Of a stretch of DNA of 64,000 nucleotides, positions 1-8,207 are shown piece by piece (the first letter of the stretch is position 1; each line of letters starts with the position of its first letter). A model generated the notes under the pieces. That model was not told the DNA's origin, did not search any database, and saw only the letters and a list, made by a program, of their open reading frames with translations. A program made the position numbers and the translations under genes. This DNA comes from JAGVSR01 sp031413815 (GTDB lineage: Bacteria; Pseudomonadota; Alphaproteobacteria; Rhizobiales; Hyphomicrobiaceae). The stretch covers positions 1-64,000 of the forward strand of contig JANOFU010000098.1 in NCBI GenBank assembly GCA_031413815.1. Direction: 5' to 3'.

Positions 1-796
1 CCGGCTCATCACTGCGGATTGAGACCGTGCGTGCCAGCACGATCTCCACGCTGCGAGAGGCCGCCAGACGGCCCAGACCGATGGCCATGAGATGGCGCAC
101 TGTCGCGATCCGCCCACGGCCCTTGAATAGAATGCACAGCAAACCGTCTTTCGTGATGCCGGCGGCATCGGACAAATGAAATCCCCCGGCATAGTTCGCG
201 GCATTGGCAACGATGATCCAATGCGCGATGTGCGATTGTCCATCGACGACGCAGTCCAGAGGTTTGCTGCGAACGCCCAGCGCACGAATGACGGGTTCGA
301 CGTAGGCGGCCTTACCCAGCATTCTCTTGCCCGTGTAACTGAGGCGCTGGATGACTTCTCCATCAAAGCCGGCACCCGCCATCAAAAAGAACGGCAATCC
401 GTTGGCCATGGCGCCCTTGACGGACGTGACGGGGCCGCCGATCAAAACGCTGGCCAACCCATCGGCTGACTTGGGCAACGCGATTTCGTGCGCGAATACA
501 TTGCCTGTACCCTGCGGGATGATACCCAGGGGCAATCCCGTTTGCGCAAACAGCCGGGCGACCACCCGGATCGTGCCATCACCGCCCGCCGCAATGACGG
601 CGTCACACGCGTCCGACAAGTGCGGCACATCTTCCGCCTTGACGGTCGGCAGTGCAGGTCCGCGAGTCACATGAGCGCCACGGGATTCCAGCTCTGACAC
701 CACCTGATCGACGATCGTCCGGCCACGAGGCCCGGCATTGGGATTGTGCAGCAGCAAAAATCGCCGCCGCAGCACAGTCTCCCCCTCTGATGGCAT
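1..796 (-). CDS. Diacylglycerol/lipid kinase family protein (3' end cut by window edge)
   Basis: This looks like a diacylglycerol-kinase-catalytic-domain protein, a family that phosphorylates a lipid or sphingoid alcohol with ATP at the inner membrane face. The reading frame is open from ATG at 796 to the window edge, giving about 265 residues; the C-terminus lies outside. Near the N-terminus is HNPNAGPRG. The nucleotide-binding signature AAGGDGTI follows near residue 65, then PQGTGNVFA, both hallmarks of the DAGK fold. A GGGG-like ribosome site precedes the ATG. The lipid substrate cannot be told from sequence. It reads in the same direction as the next two minus-strand genes but is separated from them by about 110 bases. 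Confidence 0.85.
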   Translation of the reverse strand, partial: MPSEGETVLRRRFLLLHNPNAGPRGRTIVDQVVSELESRGAHVTRGPALPTVKAEDVPHLSDACDAVIAAGGDGTIRVVARLFAQTGLPLGIIPQGTGNVFAHEIALPKSADGLASVLIGGPVTSVKGAMANGLPFFLMAGAGFDGEVIQRLSYTGKRMLGKAAYVEPVIRALGVRSKPLDCVVDGQSHIAHWIIVANAANYAGGFHLSDAAGITKDGLLCILFKGRGRIATVRHLMAIGLGRLAASRSVEIVLARTVSIRSDEP

Positions 797-906
797 GCCG
801 TCCCCTGGAAATAGCGCTGCTGTAAGTCCCGAACTCCGTGACCTTACTCCGGGGGGCCCGGCGAGGCCACAGGATCAATGCGTCTGATTGAAATGCGGTT
901 CTTTAG

Positions 907-1338
907 CTACGTGCGATTTTCTTGCGGCCAGGTGGCATCCCAGACCGTAAATCCCGTGTTGCCGGCCGAACTCATCGCCTCGACGACGGCCATATTGTCG
1001 AAGCCTTTAAGACGGGCTTGCATCATGTGCAGGAGATCGCTTTCGCCGATGGCGCCCAGCGGCACAGTCAAAGAATGCCGCCGGTCTGAACTTTGCAGAA
1101 GCCAGAACAAATCGGTTGAGACTGGCCCGTCATCCGTGGTCACGATGCCAACGACACCGAGATCAGACCACAGCAGACTATCGGTCCGCCCATTGGGCCG
1201 CATCACAATGATCCGGTCGCCTTCGGACGTGACGCGCACAGCAGAGCCGCGTCGCGATCCCGTACTCCCTGATCGTGTCAGTGATACGGGCGCCGGCGTC
1301 GCGCTTGGGTCGAACAACCTGCGCAGCCAGTCAAGCAT
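907..1338 (-). CDS. Conserved-looking hypothetical protein, 143 aa
   Basis: I do not recognise a family for this 143-residue protein. It begins MLDWLRRLFDP, has a Ser/Thr/Arg-rich stretch at about residues 15-35, and then a compact alternating hydrophobic/polar region with no signal peptide or membrane segment, so it is probably a small soluble protein. The start is supported by AGAGG about six bases before the ATG. It lies 98 bases downstream of pckA on the same strand and could be cotranscribed with it. Codon use matches its neighbours. Function cannot be assigned. Confidence 0.6.
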   Translation of the reverse strand: MLDWLRRLFDPSATPAPVSLTRSGSTGSRRGSAVRVTSEGDRIIVMRPNGRTDSLLWSDLGVVGIVTTDDGPVSTDLFWLLQSSDRRHSLTVPLGAIGESDLLHMMQARLKGFDNMAVVEAMSSAGNTGFTVWDATWPQENRT

Positions 1339-1436
1339 TGCGCCTCTCGTGAGCCACTCGCGCGTGAGCGCGAACGTCTGTGGTTGCGTCGGGGTAGTGC
1401 CGGAACTCTAGCGCAACTTCCGTTGGCACGCGATGG

Positions 1437-3026
1437 CTACTCAGCGGCCTTCAGATCCGTGCCCGGCCGGGCATTGCGCACTTCGGTGTCCACATGACTG
1501 TCAAACTTGGCAAAGTTCTTGGTAAACATCTGAACGAGCGCTGCTGCCGTCGCGTCATAAGCTGCGGGATCGGGCCAGGTTTGGCGGGGATCGAGGATCT
1601 TCGGATCGATCCCCGGCAGCGACAGCGGCACCTGAAAGCCAAACACTTCATCGGTGCGCATGGGCTGGCCTTTGAGTTGGCCTGACAGCGCCGCATTGAG
1701 CAGCGCACGCGTCACTTTGATGGGCATGCGCGTGCCAGTGCCATACTTGCCACCGGTCCAACCCGTGTTGACGAGCCAGCAATCAACATTGTGCCGGGCC
1801 GTCAGTTTGCGCAGAAGATTGCCATAGATCGACGGATGGCGCGGCATGAACGGCGCGCCAAAGCACGTCGAGAACGTTGCCTGCGGTTCCGCACCCATGC
1901 CCTTTTCCGTGCCCGCAACCTTGGCCGTATAGCCCGACAGGAAGTGATAGACCGCCTGCGCTGGTGTCAGTTTCGCGATCGGCGGCAGAACGCCAAAGGC
2001 ATCTGCTGTCAGCATCACAATGTTTTTTGGATGACCAGCAACGCCCGTATCACTGGCATTGGCGATGTAGTCGAGGGGATAGGCCGCGCGCGTGTTCTCG
2101 GTCAGCCGCGCATCGTCGAAGTTGGTGGCACCCGTGACCGGATCGACGCCGACGTTTTCGAGCACGGTGGCAAAGCGGCTGGCTGCAGAAAAAATCTCGG
2201 GCTCTGCGTCCTTCGACAAGCGAACGGTTTTGGCATAGCAGCCGCCCTCGAAGTTGAAGATCCCGTTTTCGGACCAGCCATGCTCATCGTCGCCCAGCAG
2301 CGTCCGGTTCGGATCAGCCGACAGTGTCGTTTTGCCGGTCCCCGAAAGCCCAAAAAAGATGGCGCTGTCTCCATCTTGACCGGCATTCGCCGAGCAATGC
2401 ATGGGCATGACGCCCTTGGCGGGCAGACGGTAGTTCAAATAGCTGAAGACGCTCTTCTTGGTTTCACCGGCATATGACGTGCCGCCAATCAAAACGATGC
2501 GACGGGTGAAGTTGCACGCGATCACCGTTTCTGAGCGCGTGCCATGATAGTCGGGTGCTGCGCGAAAGCCCGGCAAATTGACAACCGTGAAGCCAGGCTG
2601 GAACAACGCCAAGTCGTTGCCTGCGGGGCGGCGCAGAAGGTGGCGGATAAACAAAGCATGCCACGCATATTCGCAGAACACGCGGGTCGGGAGACGGTGG
2701 GCCGGGTCCGCACCCGCATAGAGATCTTGAACGAACAGCTCTTTCAGTTTTGCAAATTCGAGAAAGTCCTGCAGCAACCGCTCAAACTGATCCTCTGACA
2801 TGGACTTGTTGTTGTCCCACCAGATGACCGGATCGGTATCGGCGTCGCGGACGATAAACTTGTCATTGACGGAGCGGCCCGTGTGCTGTCCGGTTTCGAC
2901 AACGAGCGCACCGGACGCGGCCAAGCGGCCTTCGTTGCGGCGGATTGCAAATTCGACGAGCTCCGGCACCGTGTTGTTGACGTGCAGTTTGCGGCAGGCG
3001 TTGATTGGGAAAATTTCGTGCATCAT
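1437..3026 (-). CDS. pckA: Phosphoenolpyruvate carboxykinase (ATP)
   Basis: PckA converts oxaloacetate and ATP to phosphoenolpyruvate, CO2 and ADP, the entry step of gluconeogenesis from C4 acids. The 529-residue length is normal for the ATP-dependent family. Visible signatures are the P-loop GLSGTGKTTLSAD, the metal-binding GDDEHGW just after it, the substrate-side HTGRSVNDKF near the N-terminus and the late WLVNTGWTGG segment. The protein starts at a double ATG (MMHEIF). In Hyphomicrobiales pckA commonly sits beside chvI-chvG, as here, where the two-component genes are divergent about 1.1 kb away. The 250 bases upstream hold its promoter; I see no clear operator there. Confidence 0.97.
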   Translation of the reverse strand: MMHEIFPINACRKLHVNNTVPELVEFAIRRNEGRLAASGALVVETGQHTGRSVNDKFIVRDADTDPVIWWDNNKSMSEDQFERLLQDFLEFAKLKELFVQDLYAGADPAHRLPTRVFCEYAWHALFIRHLLRRPAGNDLALFQPGFTVVNLPGFRAAPDYHGTRSETVIACNFTRRIVLIGGTSYAGETKKSVFSYLNYRLPAKGVMPMHCSANAGQDGDSAIFFGLSGTGKTTLSADPNRTLLGDDEHGWSENGIFNFEGGCYAKTVRLSKDAEPEIFSAASRFATVLENVGVDPVTGATNFDDARLTENTRAAYPLDYIANASDTGVAGHPKNIVMLTADAFGVLPPIAKLTPAQAVYHFLSGYTAKVAGTEKGMGAEPQATFSTCFGAPFMPRHPSIYGNLLRKLTARHNVDCWLVNTGWTGGKYGTGTRMPIKVTRALLNAALSGQLKGQPMRTDEVFGFQVPLSLPGIDPKILDPRQTWPDPAAYDATAAALVQMFTKNFAKFDSHVDTEVRNARPGTDLKAAE

Positions 3027-3277
3027 CGGCGCTCAGATCTCTCAAATAGCCGGTCCGCACCGGACCAGCGGAGCAGACACCGTTTGGACTTTCCCTAGAC
3101 GCTTCATATCCCCGCTTGGCTGCGCGGGATTTTATGGCCATACGGATGGCCGACTCAATGGAGTCTGGAGGCGGATTCGTGCGGCCGCGTGATACGCTTG
3201 TCGCGGAGCAAACTCAAGTTACCCCAAAGTCGTAGTCCAGTTCAAATTCCAGCTACGAACAGCTTAATTGGCCGCAA

Positions 3278-4027
3278 TTAGGCCCGTGCAACGGCTGCCA
3301 GCCGCGCCAGTTCCTTACGGGCTTCAGCGGGCGTGGAAACCGGCTCCGCAAACACGAGGCGCGCCGTGTGCGGCAAGGCGACCAGATCGCACCCTTCAGG
3401 ATCAATCCCGGTCATCGTCCAGGGTCCCGATGCGGGCGCGTCAAGCGACCGGGCGTAGGCTGAAATGGCGTCGGCATGATCGTCATTCATGTGCCCCACA
3501 ATATCAAGCTCGGCCTCAATCAGCCGGCCGGCCTGTGCCACATCGACCAGTAGCTCGCTCGCAGTCAGATCAACAATCCGGCCAAACCCACCAATGAAAT
3601 GTGCTCGCTCAATATCGAGTGCAAAGAACCCGAAATCCACGAAATCAGCGTACATTTTCGCGGCATCGTGGCGCGCCAGAAACCGCCGCCGCGCGGTTTC
3701 GCTTGTCGCGGGCCGCACGCGCCCCATCAGCGTCACGCGGCCGCCCGCCAAGGGATCGCCCTCCGCGCTGGTGCCATCAATCATGAGACTGGCGCGGGCA
3801 TCGTTCAAAAGGTTCTGGGTATGCAAGGCCAGCCGCGAGATCAGTACCAGTGGCGTTCCGTCCACGTCGGTTGCCACCGTCACCAAAGACGCGTAGGGCA
3901 TACCAGACGTGCGATCGAGCGTGGCCAAAGCCCCTTTGAGGGCGCGTCGCATCAATCCGCGCGTCGCTGCAACTGCCGCGGCCTTAGGGCTTGATTTATC
4001 TACTGGATTGGACGCTACACTGGTCAT
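3278..4027 (-). CDS. HugZ-like pyridoxamine 5'-phosphate oxidase-family (FMN split-barrel) protein with DUF2470 tail
   Basis: The 249-residue product has the two-part layout of the HugZ/heme-utilisation split-barrel family. Residues about 20-155 form an FMN-binding split barrel (GALATLDRTSGMPYASLV, then RVTLMGRVRP). Residues about 165-245 match a DUF2470-type domain with HMNDDHADAI and GIDPEGCDLV. Relatives bind heme or flavin, and some degrade heme; the true substrate here is unknown. The gene stands between pckA (same strand, about 250 bases downstream) and chvI, which is divergent with 142 bases between starts, so that gap must hold both promoters. The His and Asp cluster in HMNDDHAD is intact. 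Confidence 0.82.
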   Translation of the reverse strand: MTSVASNPVDKSSPKAAAVAATRGLMRRALKGALATLDRTSGMPYASLVTVATDVDGTPLVLISRLALHTQNLLNDARASLMIDGTSAEGDPLAGGRVTLMGRVRPATSETARRRFLARHDAAKMYADFVDFGFFALDIERAHFIGGFGRIVDLTASELLVDVAQAGRLIEAELDIVGHMNDDHADAISAYARSLDAPASGPWTMTGIDPEGCDLVALPHTARLVFAEPVSTPAEARKELARLAAVARA

Positions 4028-4169
4028 GGGCCGTGCTTGCCTGTTTGGCCTTGTTCACTTGTTCAGGTACGGTTCAGCGGTGCAACCAGATGGTGAACAT
4101 GCCACAATTGATCCAAGTTGGGGCCATAAAGCGCCAGTGATGATAATTGCGCCGCAGGGATGACAGGCC

Positions 4170-4877
4170 ATGAAAGAGAAAACCACCATTGCGTTGGTTG
4201 ATGACGAACGCAACATCTTGACGTCCCTAGGCTTGGCCCTTGAAGCCGAAGGCTACAAGGTGCGCACCTATAACGATGGCGCCGCCGCTCTCGAAGCGCT
4301 GACCGAAGAACCCGCCGACCTGGGCATCTTCGATATCAAGATGCCGCGCATGGATGGCATGGAACTGCTGCGCCGCGTCCGGCAGCAATCGGATATGCCA
4401 GTTATTTTCTTGACGTCCAAGGACGACGAGATCGACGAACTGTTTGGCCTCAAAATGGGGGCCGATGATTACATCGCAAAACCCTTCTCGCAGCGTCTGA
4501 TCGTTGAGCGCGTGCGCGCTATTCTGCGCCGGTTCCAGCCCAAGGACGCCAATTCGACGGCGGCTGAAATTGCCCGCACACTTGAGCGTGGCAAGCTGAA
4601 GCTCGATCCCGAGCGCCACACCTGTCATTGGGACAATCGGCCGGTGACACTGACCGTCACAGAATTCCTCATTCTTCAAGCGCTCGCGCAACGCCCTGGC
4701 GTCGTCAAAACACGCGACGCGTTGATGGATGCGGCCTACGACGACCAAGTCTACGTCGATGACCGCACGATCGACAGCCACATCAAGCGGCTGCGCAAGA
4801 AGTTCAAGCAGGTCGATGACGATTTCGACGTGATCGAAACGTTGTATGGTGTCGGCTACCGGTTCAAAGAGGCGTGA
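4170..4877 (+). CDS. chvI: Two-component response regulator ChvI (OmpR/PhoB family)
   Basis: ChvI is a DNA-binding response regulator phosphorylated by ChvG. In rhizobia and Agrobacterium the pair responds to envelope stress and acid and is often essential. The receiver domain has the acidic pair D11/D12, phosphoacceptor D55 in FDIKMPRMDG, T82 and K104, followed by a winged-helix output domain ending VIETLYGVGYRFKE, the usual OmpR-type C-terminus. Length is 235 residues. chvG follows after 50 bases on the same strand, then hprK and the PTS genes, the standard gene order of the order Hyphomicrobiales, which is the main reason for naming it ChvI rather than a generic regulator. Confidence 0.95.
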   Translation: MKEKTTIALVDDERNILTSLGLALEAEGYKVRTYNDGAAALEALTEEPADLGIFDIKMPRMDGMELLRRVRQQSDMPVIFLTSKDDEIDELFGLKMGADDYIAKPFSQRLIVERVRAILRRFQPKDANSTAAEIARTLERGKLKLDPERHTCHWDNRPVTLTVTEFLILQALAQRPGVVKTRDALMDAAYDDQVYVDDRTIDSHIKRLRKKFKQVDDDFDVIETLYGVGYRFKEA

Positions 4878-4927
4878 GCCAACAGCACGCGCTGCCGGGC
4901 CGGACACGGATCTGACGGAGGAGCGAA

Positions 4928-6778
4928 TTGGCGCTCGACACGGAGCGACCCCCGGCCGCTCTTGGGCCATGGGACAATCTGAAGTCCTGGATCGCGCGCA
5001 TGACACAGCGCGCTCGCCGCGCCGTGGCCGATCCTAAAGGTGCATTTCAGCGGCTGAAGCAGCTGCGATTGTTCCGGTTTATCTCTGCCAATCTTCTGAG
5101 ACGCATATTGCTGGCCAACCTGGCTGGCCTGCTTCTGATGGTCGGCGGCATTCTGTACCTGTCCCAATACCATAAATGGCTCGTGGACGCGAAACAGGAG
5201 TCGCTACGGACCCAAGGCGAAATCATCGCGGCGGCCATCGCCAGCGATGCGCGCGTTGAGCAAGGTAACATTGAAATTGACCTGGATGGCAAACCCACGG
5301 GCGACCAGATCAATCGTGCGCCGTATCGCGATGACGGATTTGCCGCCTTGCAACTCTCCATCCGGCCCGAACGCGTCACGCCAATCATGCGCCGCCTGAT
5401 ACAGCCGACCCGCAACCGCGCCCGCATCTACGGCCGCGACGGCACCCTCATTGTTGATTCAGTGACGCTACTGACGCGCGGCCAGCTGACCAAACCCCAA
5501 GAGACCAACGGCAAAACCAAGACCAAGAATTTCTGGACCCGGCTGACGGCTGTTCTGATCGACAAGCACTTGCCCGTTTATCGCGAAATCGGCAACGCCA
5601 AGGGTACCGCTTATCCAGAAGTCCGCACTGCGCTGGAAGGATCGACCACGCCCTTGCTGCTGCTCAATGAAGAGGGCGAGCAGATCGTTTCAGTCGCCGT
5701 CCCCATCAAGCGCGCGAACTCCATTCTCGGCGTTCTGCTGATGTCGACGCGCCCCGGCGACATCGACAAGGTCTTGGACGAGGAACAACGGCACATCTTG
5801 ACGCTTGCCGCCATCGCGCTTTTGGCCACCATCATTTCATCCTTGCTTCTCGCCCGCACCGTCGCCGACCCGATCCGCAAGCTGTCGGATGCCGCCGAGC
5901 AGGTCAGCCACAACATCAATGCGCGCCAGGATCTGCCCGACTACGCCGACCGGAACGACGAAGTTGGGCAGCTGTCACGGGCATTCAAAGCCATGACCAC
6001 GGCGCTGTACCGCCGCATCGAAGCGAGCGAGAGCTTTGCCGCCGACGTTGCCCATGAGTTGAAAAATCCGCTTGCGGCGGCGCGGTCAGTCGCGGAGTCG
6101 CTGGTTTATGCCAAGTCGGATGCCCAGCGCGAAGAACTCGTCCGCCAGATTCAGACCGAGCTCAAGCGGCTCAACCGGCTGATCACGGACGTTTCAAATG
6201 CGTCCCGGCTCGAAGCTGAATTAGCACGCCAGAAAATCGAACCGATCAATGTCACTGGCGTTGTCGAAAGCGTGGTGCGTATCTTCCACGACATCCTGGG
6301 CGAAGACGACCGCTCGGTTACGGTCAAGATCGAGCCGTCAACGTCGGCTCAAGCCTTTGTGGTCAACGGTGAAGAGGGCCGCCTCGGGCAAGTCGTCACC
6401 AATCTGATCGACAATGCCGTGTCGTTTTCGCCGCCGGCCGGCAAAGTGACCGTGACCGTGCGCCAGCTGGCCAAGCACGTTGAAATCGCTGTCGAAGATC
6501 AGGGCCCCGGCATTCCCGACGACCGCCTCGCGATTGTCTTCGACCGTTTCTACACGGACCGGCCAGCCACCGAAGCGCAGCGCGGCAAGAACTCCGGCCT
6601 TGGGTTGTCGATCTCGCGCGAGATTGTGCGGTCGCATTCCGGAGAGATCTGGGCCGAAAACGTGTGCGCCAACGCAGCCGCATCAGACAGCGAATCAACC
6701 GGCGCGCGCTTTGTCGTCCGTCTGCCGTGGACACCGGCCGTGACCCGCGGAGGCCCCAGTGGGGGACGGCGCATCTGA
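4928..6778 (+). CDS. chvG: Sensor histidine kinase ChvG (TTG start)
   Basis: ChvG is the inner-membrane sensor kinase partner of ChvI. The start is a TTG preceded by GGAGGA six bases upstream; the next in-frame ATG lies 24 codons later and has no such site. The layout is a cytoplasmic N-terminus, a first membrane segment at about residues 59-79, a periplasmic sensing region of about 200 residues, a second membrane segment at about 289-310, HAMP, the dimerisation domain with phosphoacceptor H376 in DVAHELKNPL, and an ATPase domain with N-box NLIDNAVSFS and G-boxes EDQGPGIP and GLGLSISRE. The stop lies 20 bases inside hprK, implying translational coupling to the PTS regulator. Confidence 0.95.
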   Translation: MALDTERPPAALGPWDNLKSWIARMTQRARRAVADPKGAFQRLKQLRLFRFISANLLRRILLANLAGLLLMVGGILYLSQYHKWLVDAKQESLRTQGEIIAAAIASDARVEQGNIEIDLDGKPTGDQINRAPYRDDGFAALQLSIRPERVTPIMRRLIQPTRNRARIYGRDGTLIVDSVTLLTRGQLTKPQETNGKTKTKNFWTRLTAVLIDKHLPVYREIGNAKGTAYPEVRTALEGSTTPLLLLNEEGEQIVSVAVPIKRANSILGVLLMSTRPGDIDKVLDEEQRHILTLAAIALLATIISSLLLARTVADPIRKLSDAAEQVSHNINARQDLPDYADRNDEVGQLSRAFKAMTTALYRRIEASESFAADVAHELKNPLAAARSVAESLVYAKSDAQREELVRQIQTELKRLNRLITDVSNASRLEAELARQKIEPINVTGVVESVVRIFHDILGEDDRSVTVKIEPSTSAQAFVVNGEEGRLGQVVTNLIDNAVSFSPPAGKVTVTVRQLAKHVEIAVEDQGPGIPDDRLAIVFDRFYTDRPATEAQRGKNSGLGLSISREIVRSHSGEIWAENVCANAAASDSESTGARFVVRLPWTPAVTRGGPSGGRRI

Positions 6779-7232
6779 AACCACTCTACACGCAACCGCT
6801 TTCGGACTTGGGGATGTCTGTGCCCTGATCCGCGGTCCCAGCGGCAGTGGCAAATCCGATCTCGCCTTGCGGTGCTTGGCAACCCAGTTGCCGGACTTGA
6901 AGCTAGGTGCAGCCTATCTTGTCGCCGATGATCACGTCGTTGTCCGCCGGCTTGGCGAACGCCTGACGGCTGAACCACCGGCCACACTGGCGGGCCTCAT
7001 CGAAGTGCGCGGTCTCGGCATCGTCACGGTCCCGTTTCGTGCCCCGGCCGAGGTGGCGCTGCTCGTCGACCTTGTGGCCCAAGAGGCGGTTGAGCGGCTG
7101 CCGGACCCTTGGCCCGTGGACACCATCTCAGGTGTGACGCGGCCGATTCTGCGGTTATGTGCTTTCGAGGCCTCTGCCCCTCACAAACTGCTGTTGGCCC
7201 TAGCGCAACGGCCCTGGGAAAGCCGGCGTTAG
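6759..7232 (+). CDS. hprK: HPr kinase/phosphorylase, short alphaproteobacterial form (GTG start)
   Basis: HprK phosphorylates HPr on a serine to set the state of the regulatory PTS. The protein is only 157 residues, about half the Bacillus enzyme: the N-terminal domain is missing and only the kinase domain remains, as is usual in alphaproteobacteria. The Walker A motif GPSGSGKS is at about residues 26-33, and the mid-region EVRGLGI signature is visible. GTG at 6759 is chosen because GCGGAGG lies just ahead and because it overlaps the end of chvG by 20 bases. Its target HPr is two genes downstream, with a serine in the expected position. Confidence 0.93.
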   Translation: MGDGASETTLHATAFGLGDVCALIRGPSGSGKSDLALRCLATQLPDLKLGAAYLVADDHVVVRRLGERLTAEPPATLAGLIEVRGLGIVTVPFRAPAEVALLVDLVAQEAVERLPDPWPVDTISGVTRPILRLCAFEASAPHKLLLALAQRPWESRR

Positions 7233-7351
7233 AACCAGTTCTGAACCGAAAAGGCCTTGCCTCACCGGCAAACACTTGTAAGTCTCCGCGCCGCGCATGG
7301 GCCTATAACTGCGCGCCACGTCACTGTCAGCCCGGCAAGCAAGAGACTGAG

Positions 7352-7756
7352 ATGATCGGACTTGTCATTGTCACCCATGGTGGGCTTGCGGTGGAGTTCC
7401 GCGCGGCCCTTGAACATATTGTTGGGCCACAGACGCACCTGGAAACGGTTGCGATCGGCCCCGAGGATGACATGGCCGCCCGCCGGGTCGATATTCTGGA
7501 CGCCGTCCGCCGGGTCGAAACGGGCAAGGGCGTCATCGTGTTGACCGACATGTTTGGGGGTACCCCTTCGAACCTTGCGATCTCAGTCATGGACGAAGCA
7601 AAGGTCGAGGTGATCGCGGGCATCAATCTGCCGATCCTCGTCAAACTCGCCAGCCTGCGGCGGGAACTGCCGCTCATGGAGGCCGTCACGAAAGCTAGAG
7701 ACGCTGGGCGCAAGTACATTAAGGTCGCCAGCCAAGAGCTGTCCGGCGAGAGTTGA
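7352..7756 (+). CDS. PTS EIIA component, mannose-type (regulatory PTS)
   Basis: This 134-residue protein is a mannose-family EIIA domain. H9 in VIVTHGG is the expected phosphorylation site, accepting phosphate from HPr; LTDMFGGTPSN in the middle is the family signature. No EIIB, EIIC or sugar permease gene is present, so it is likely a regulatory PTS output rather than part of a transporter. The frame extends upstream without a stop, but the ATG at 7352 begins the conserved fold (MIGLVIVTHGG), so I set the start there. ptsH follows after 15 bases. In rhizobia proteins of this PTS branch have been linked to ChvIG and envelope control; a role here is inferred. Confidence 0.93.
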   Translation: MIGLVIVTHGGLAVEFRAALEHIVGPQTHLETVAIGPEDDMAARRVDILDAVRRVETGKGVIVLTDMFGGTPSNLAISVMDEAKVEVIAGINLPILVKLASLRRELPLMEAVTKARDAGRKYIKVASQELSGES

Positions 7757-7771
7757 GATGCGTTAAAGCCC

Positions 7772-8077
7772 ATGCCTGAGATTCGAGATAGCGCCCGCCC
7801 CGAAGCCGTCGTCACTGTGATCAACCGCAAGGGGCTGCACGCGCGGGCCTCGGCCAAGTTCGTCAAGATGGCCGAAACATTCAAAGCCCACATCACCGTG
7901 ACACGCGACGGCCAAACCGTCGGCGGTACGTCGATCATGGGCTTGATGATGCTCGCCGCTGGCCCAGGCTCGCAGCTGTTCATCACGGCGGAAGGACCCG
8001 AAGGCCCCGAGGCGCTCGAAGCGCTCGTCACCCTGGTCGAGACGGGATTTGGCGAAGAGTTGGCCGATCAGGGATGA
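7772..8077 (+). CDS. ptsH: Phosphocarrier protein HPr
   Basis: HPr relays phosphate from enzyme I to EIIA. The 101-residue product has the active-site histidine H23 in NRKGLHARAS and the regulatory serine S54 in GGTSIMGLMML, the site phosphorylated by HprK two genes upstream, so both regulatory sites are intact. It is slightly longer than the ordinary 85-90 residues, with extensions at both ends. Enzyme I (ptsP) is not in the window. It is the last gene of the chvI-chvG-hprK-EIIA-ptsH run; a perfect palindrome and then a terminator-like hairpin follow within 100 bases. Confidence 0.95.
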   Translation: MPEIRDSARPEAVVTVINRKGLHARASAKFVKMAETFKAHITVTRDGQTVGGTSIMGLMMLAAGPGSQLFITAEGPEGPEALEALVTLVETGFGEELADQG

Positions 8078-8092
8078 GTTGAGTTCAGATGC

Positions 8093-8126
8093 GGGGTCAG
8101 GCACCAAGTGAGTGGTGCCTGACCCC
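8093..8126. repeat. Perfect 13-bp-arm palindrome of REP type
   Basis: GGGGTCAGGCACC (8093-8105) is followed after an 8-base spacer by its exact reverse complement (8114-8126). It lies 15 bases after the ptsH stop and is not followed by a T-run, so it is not a simple terminator. The core sequence resembles extragenic palindromes seen in many proteobacteria and mobilised by REP-associated transposases. No second copy is evident in this window. Confidence 0.8.
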
Positions 8127-8144
8127 ATCCCATCCATAAAACGG

Positions 8145-8171
8145 AAAAAGGAGCGCCTTTGGGGGCGCTCC
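8145..8171 (-). terminator. Rho-independent terminator of the TadG-like gene
   Basis: Read on the minus strand, an 8-bp perfect stem (GGAGCGCC with GGCGCTCC, arms 8164-8171 and 8150-8157) with a 6-base loop is followed by TTTTTCC. It lies 36 bases after the minus-strand stop at 8208. It could also slow transcripts from ptsH, though the T-run is on the minus-strand side. Confidence 0.8.
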
Positions 8172-8207
8172 TCGTCCGGTGTGCAGACCATTTTCGTGTG
8201 CCGAAGA

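Noticed and set aside
1791..2477. 228-codon open frame antisense to pckA
   Set aside because: Shadow of pckA; Arg-rich translation without motifs.
3084..3136. Terminator between the HugZ-like gene and pckA
   Set aside because: The inverted GC-rich arms pair imperfectly and lack a T-run in the needed direction.
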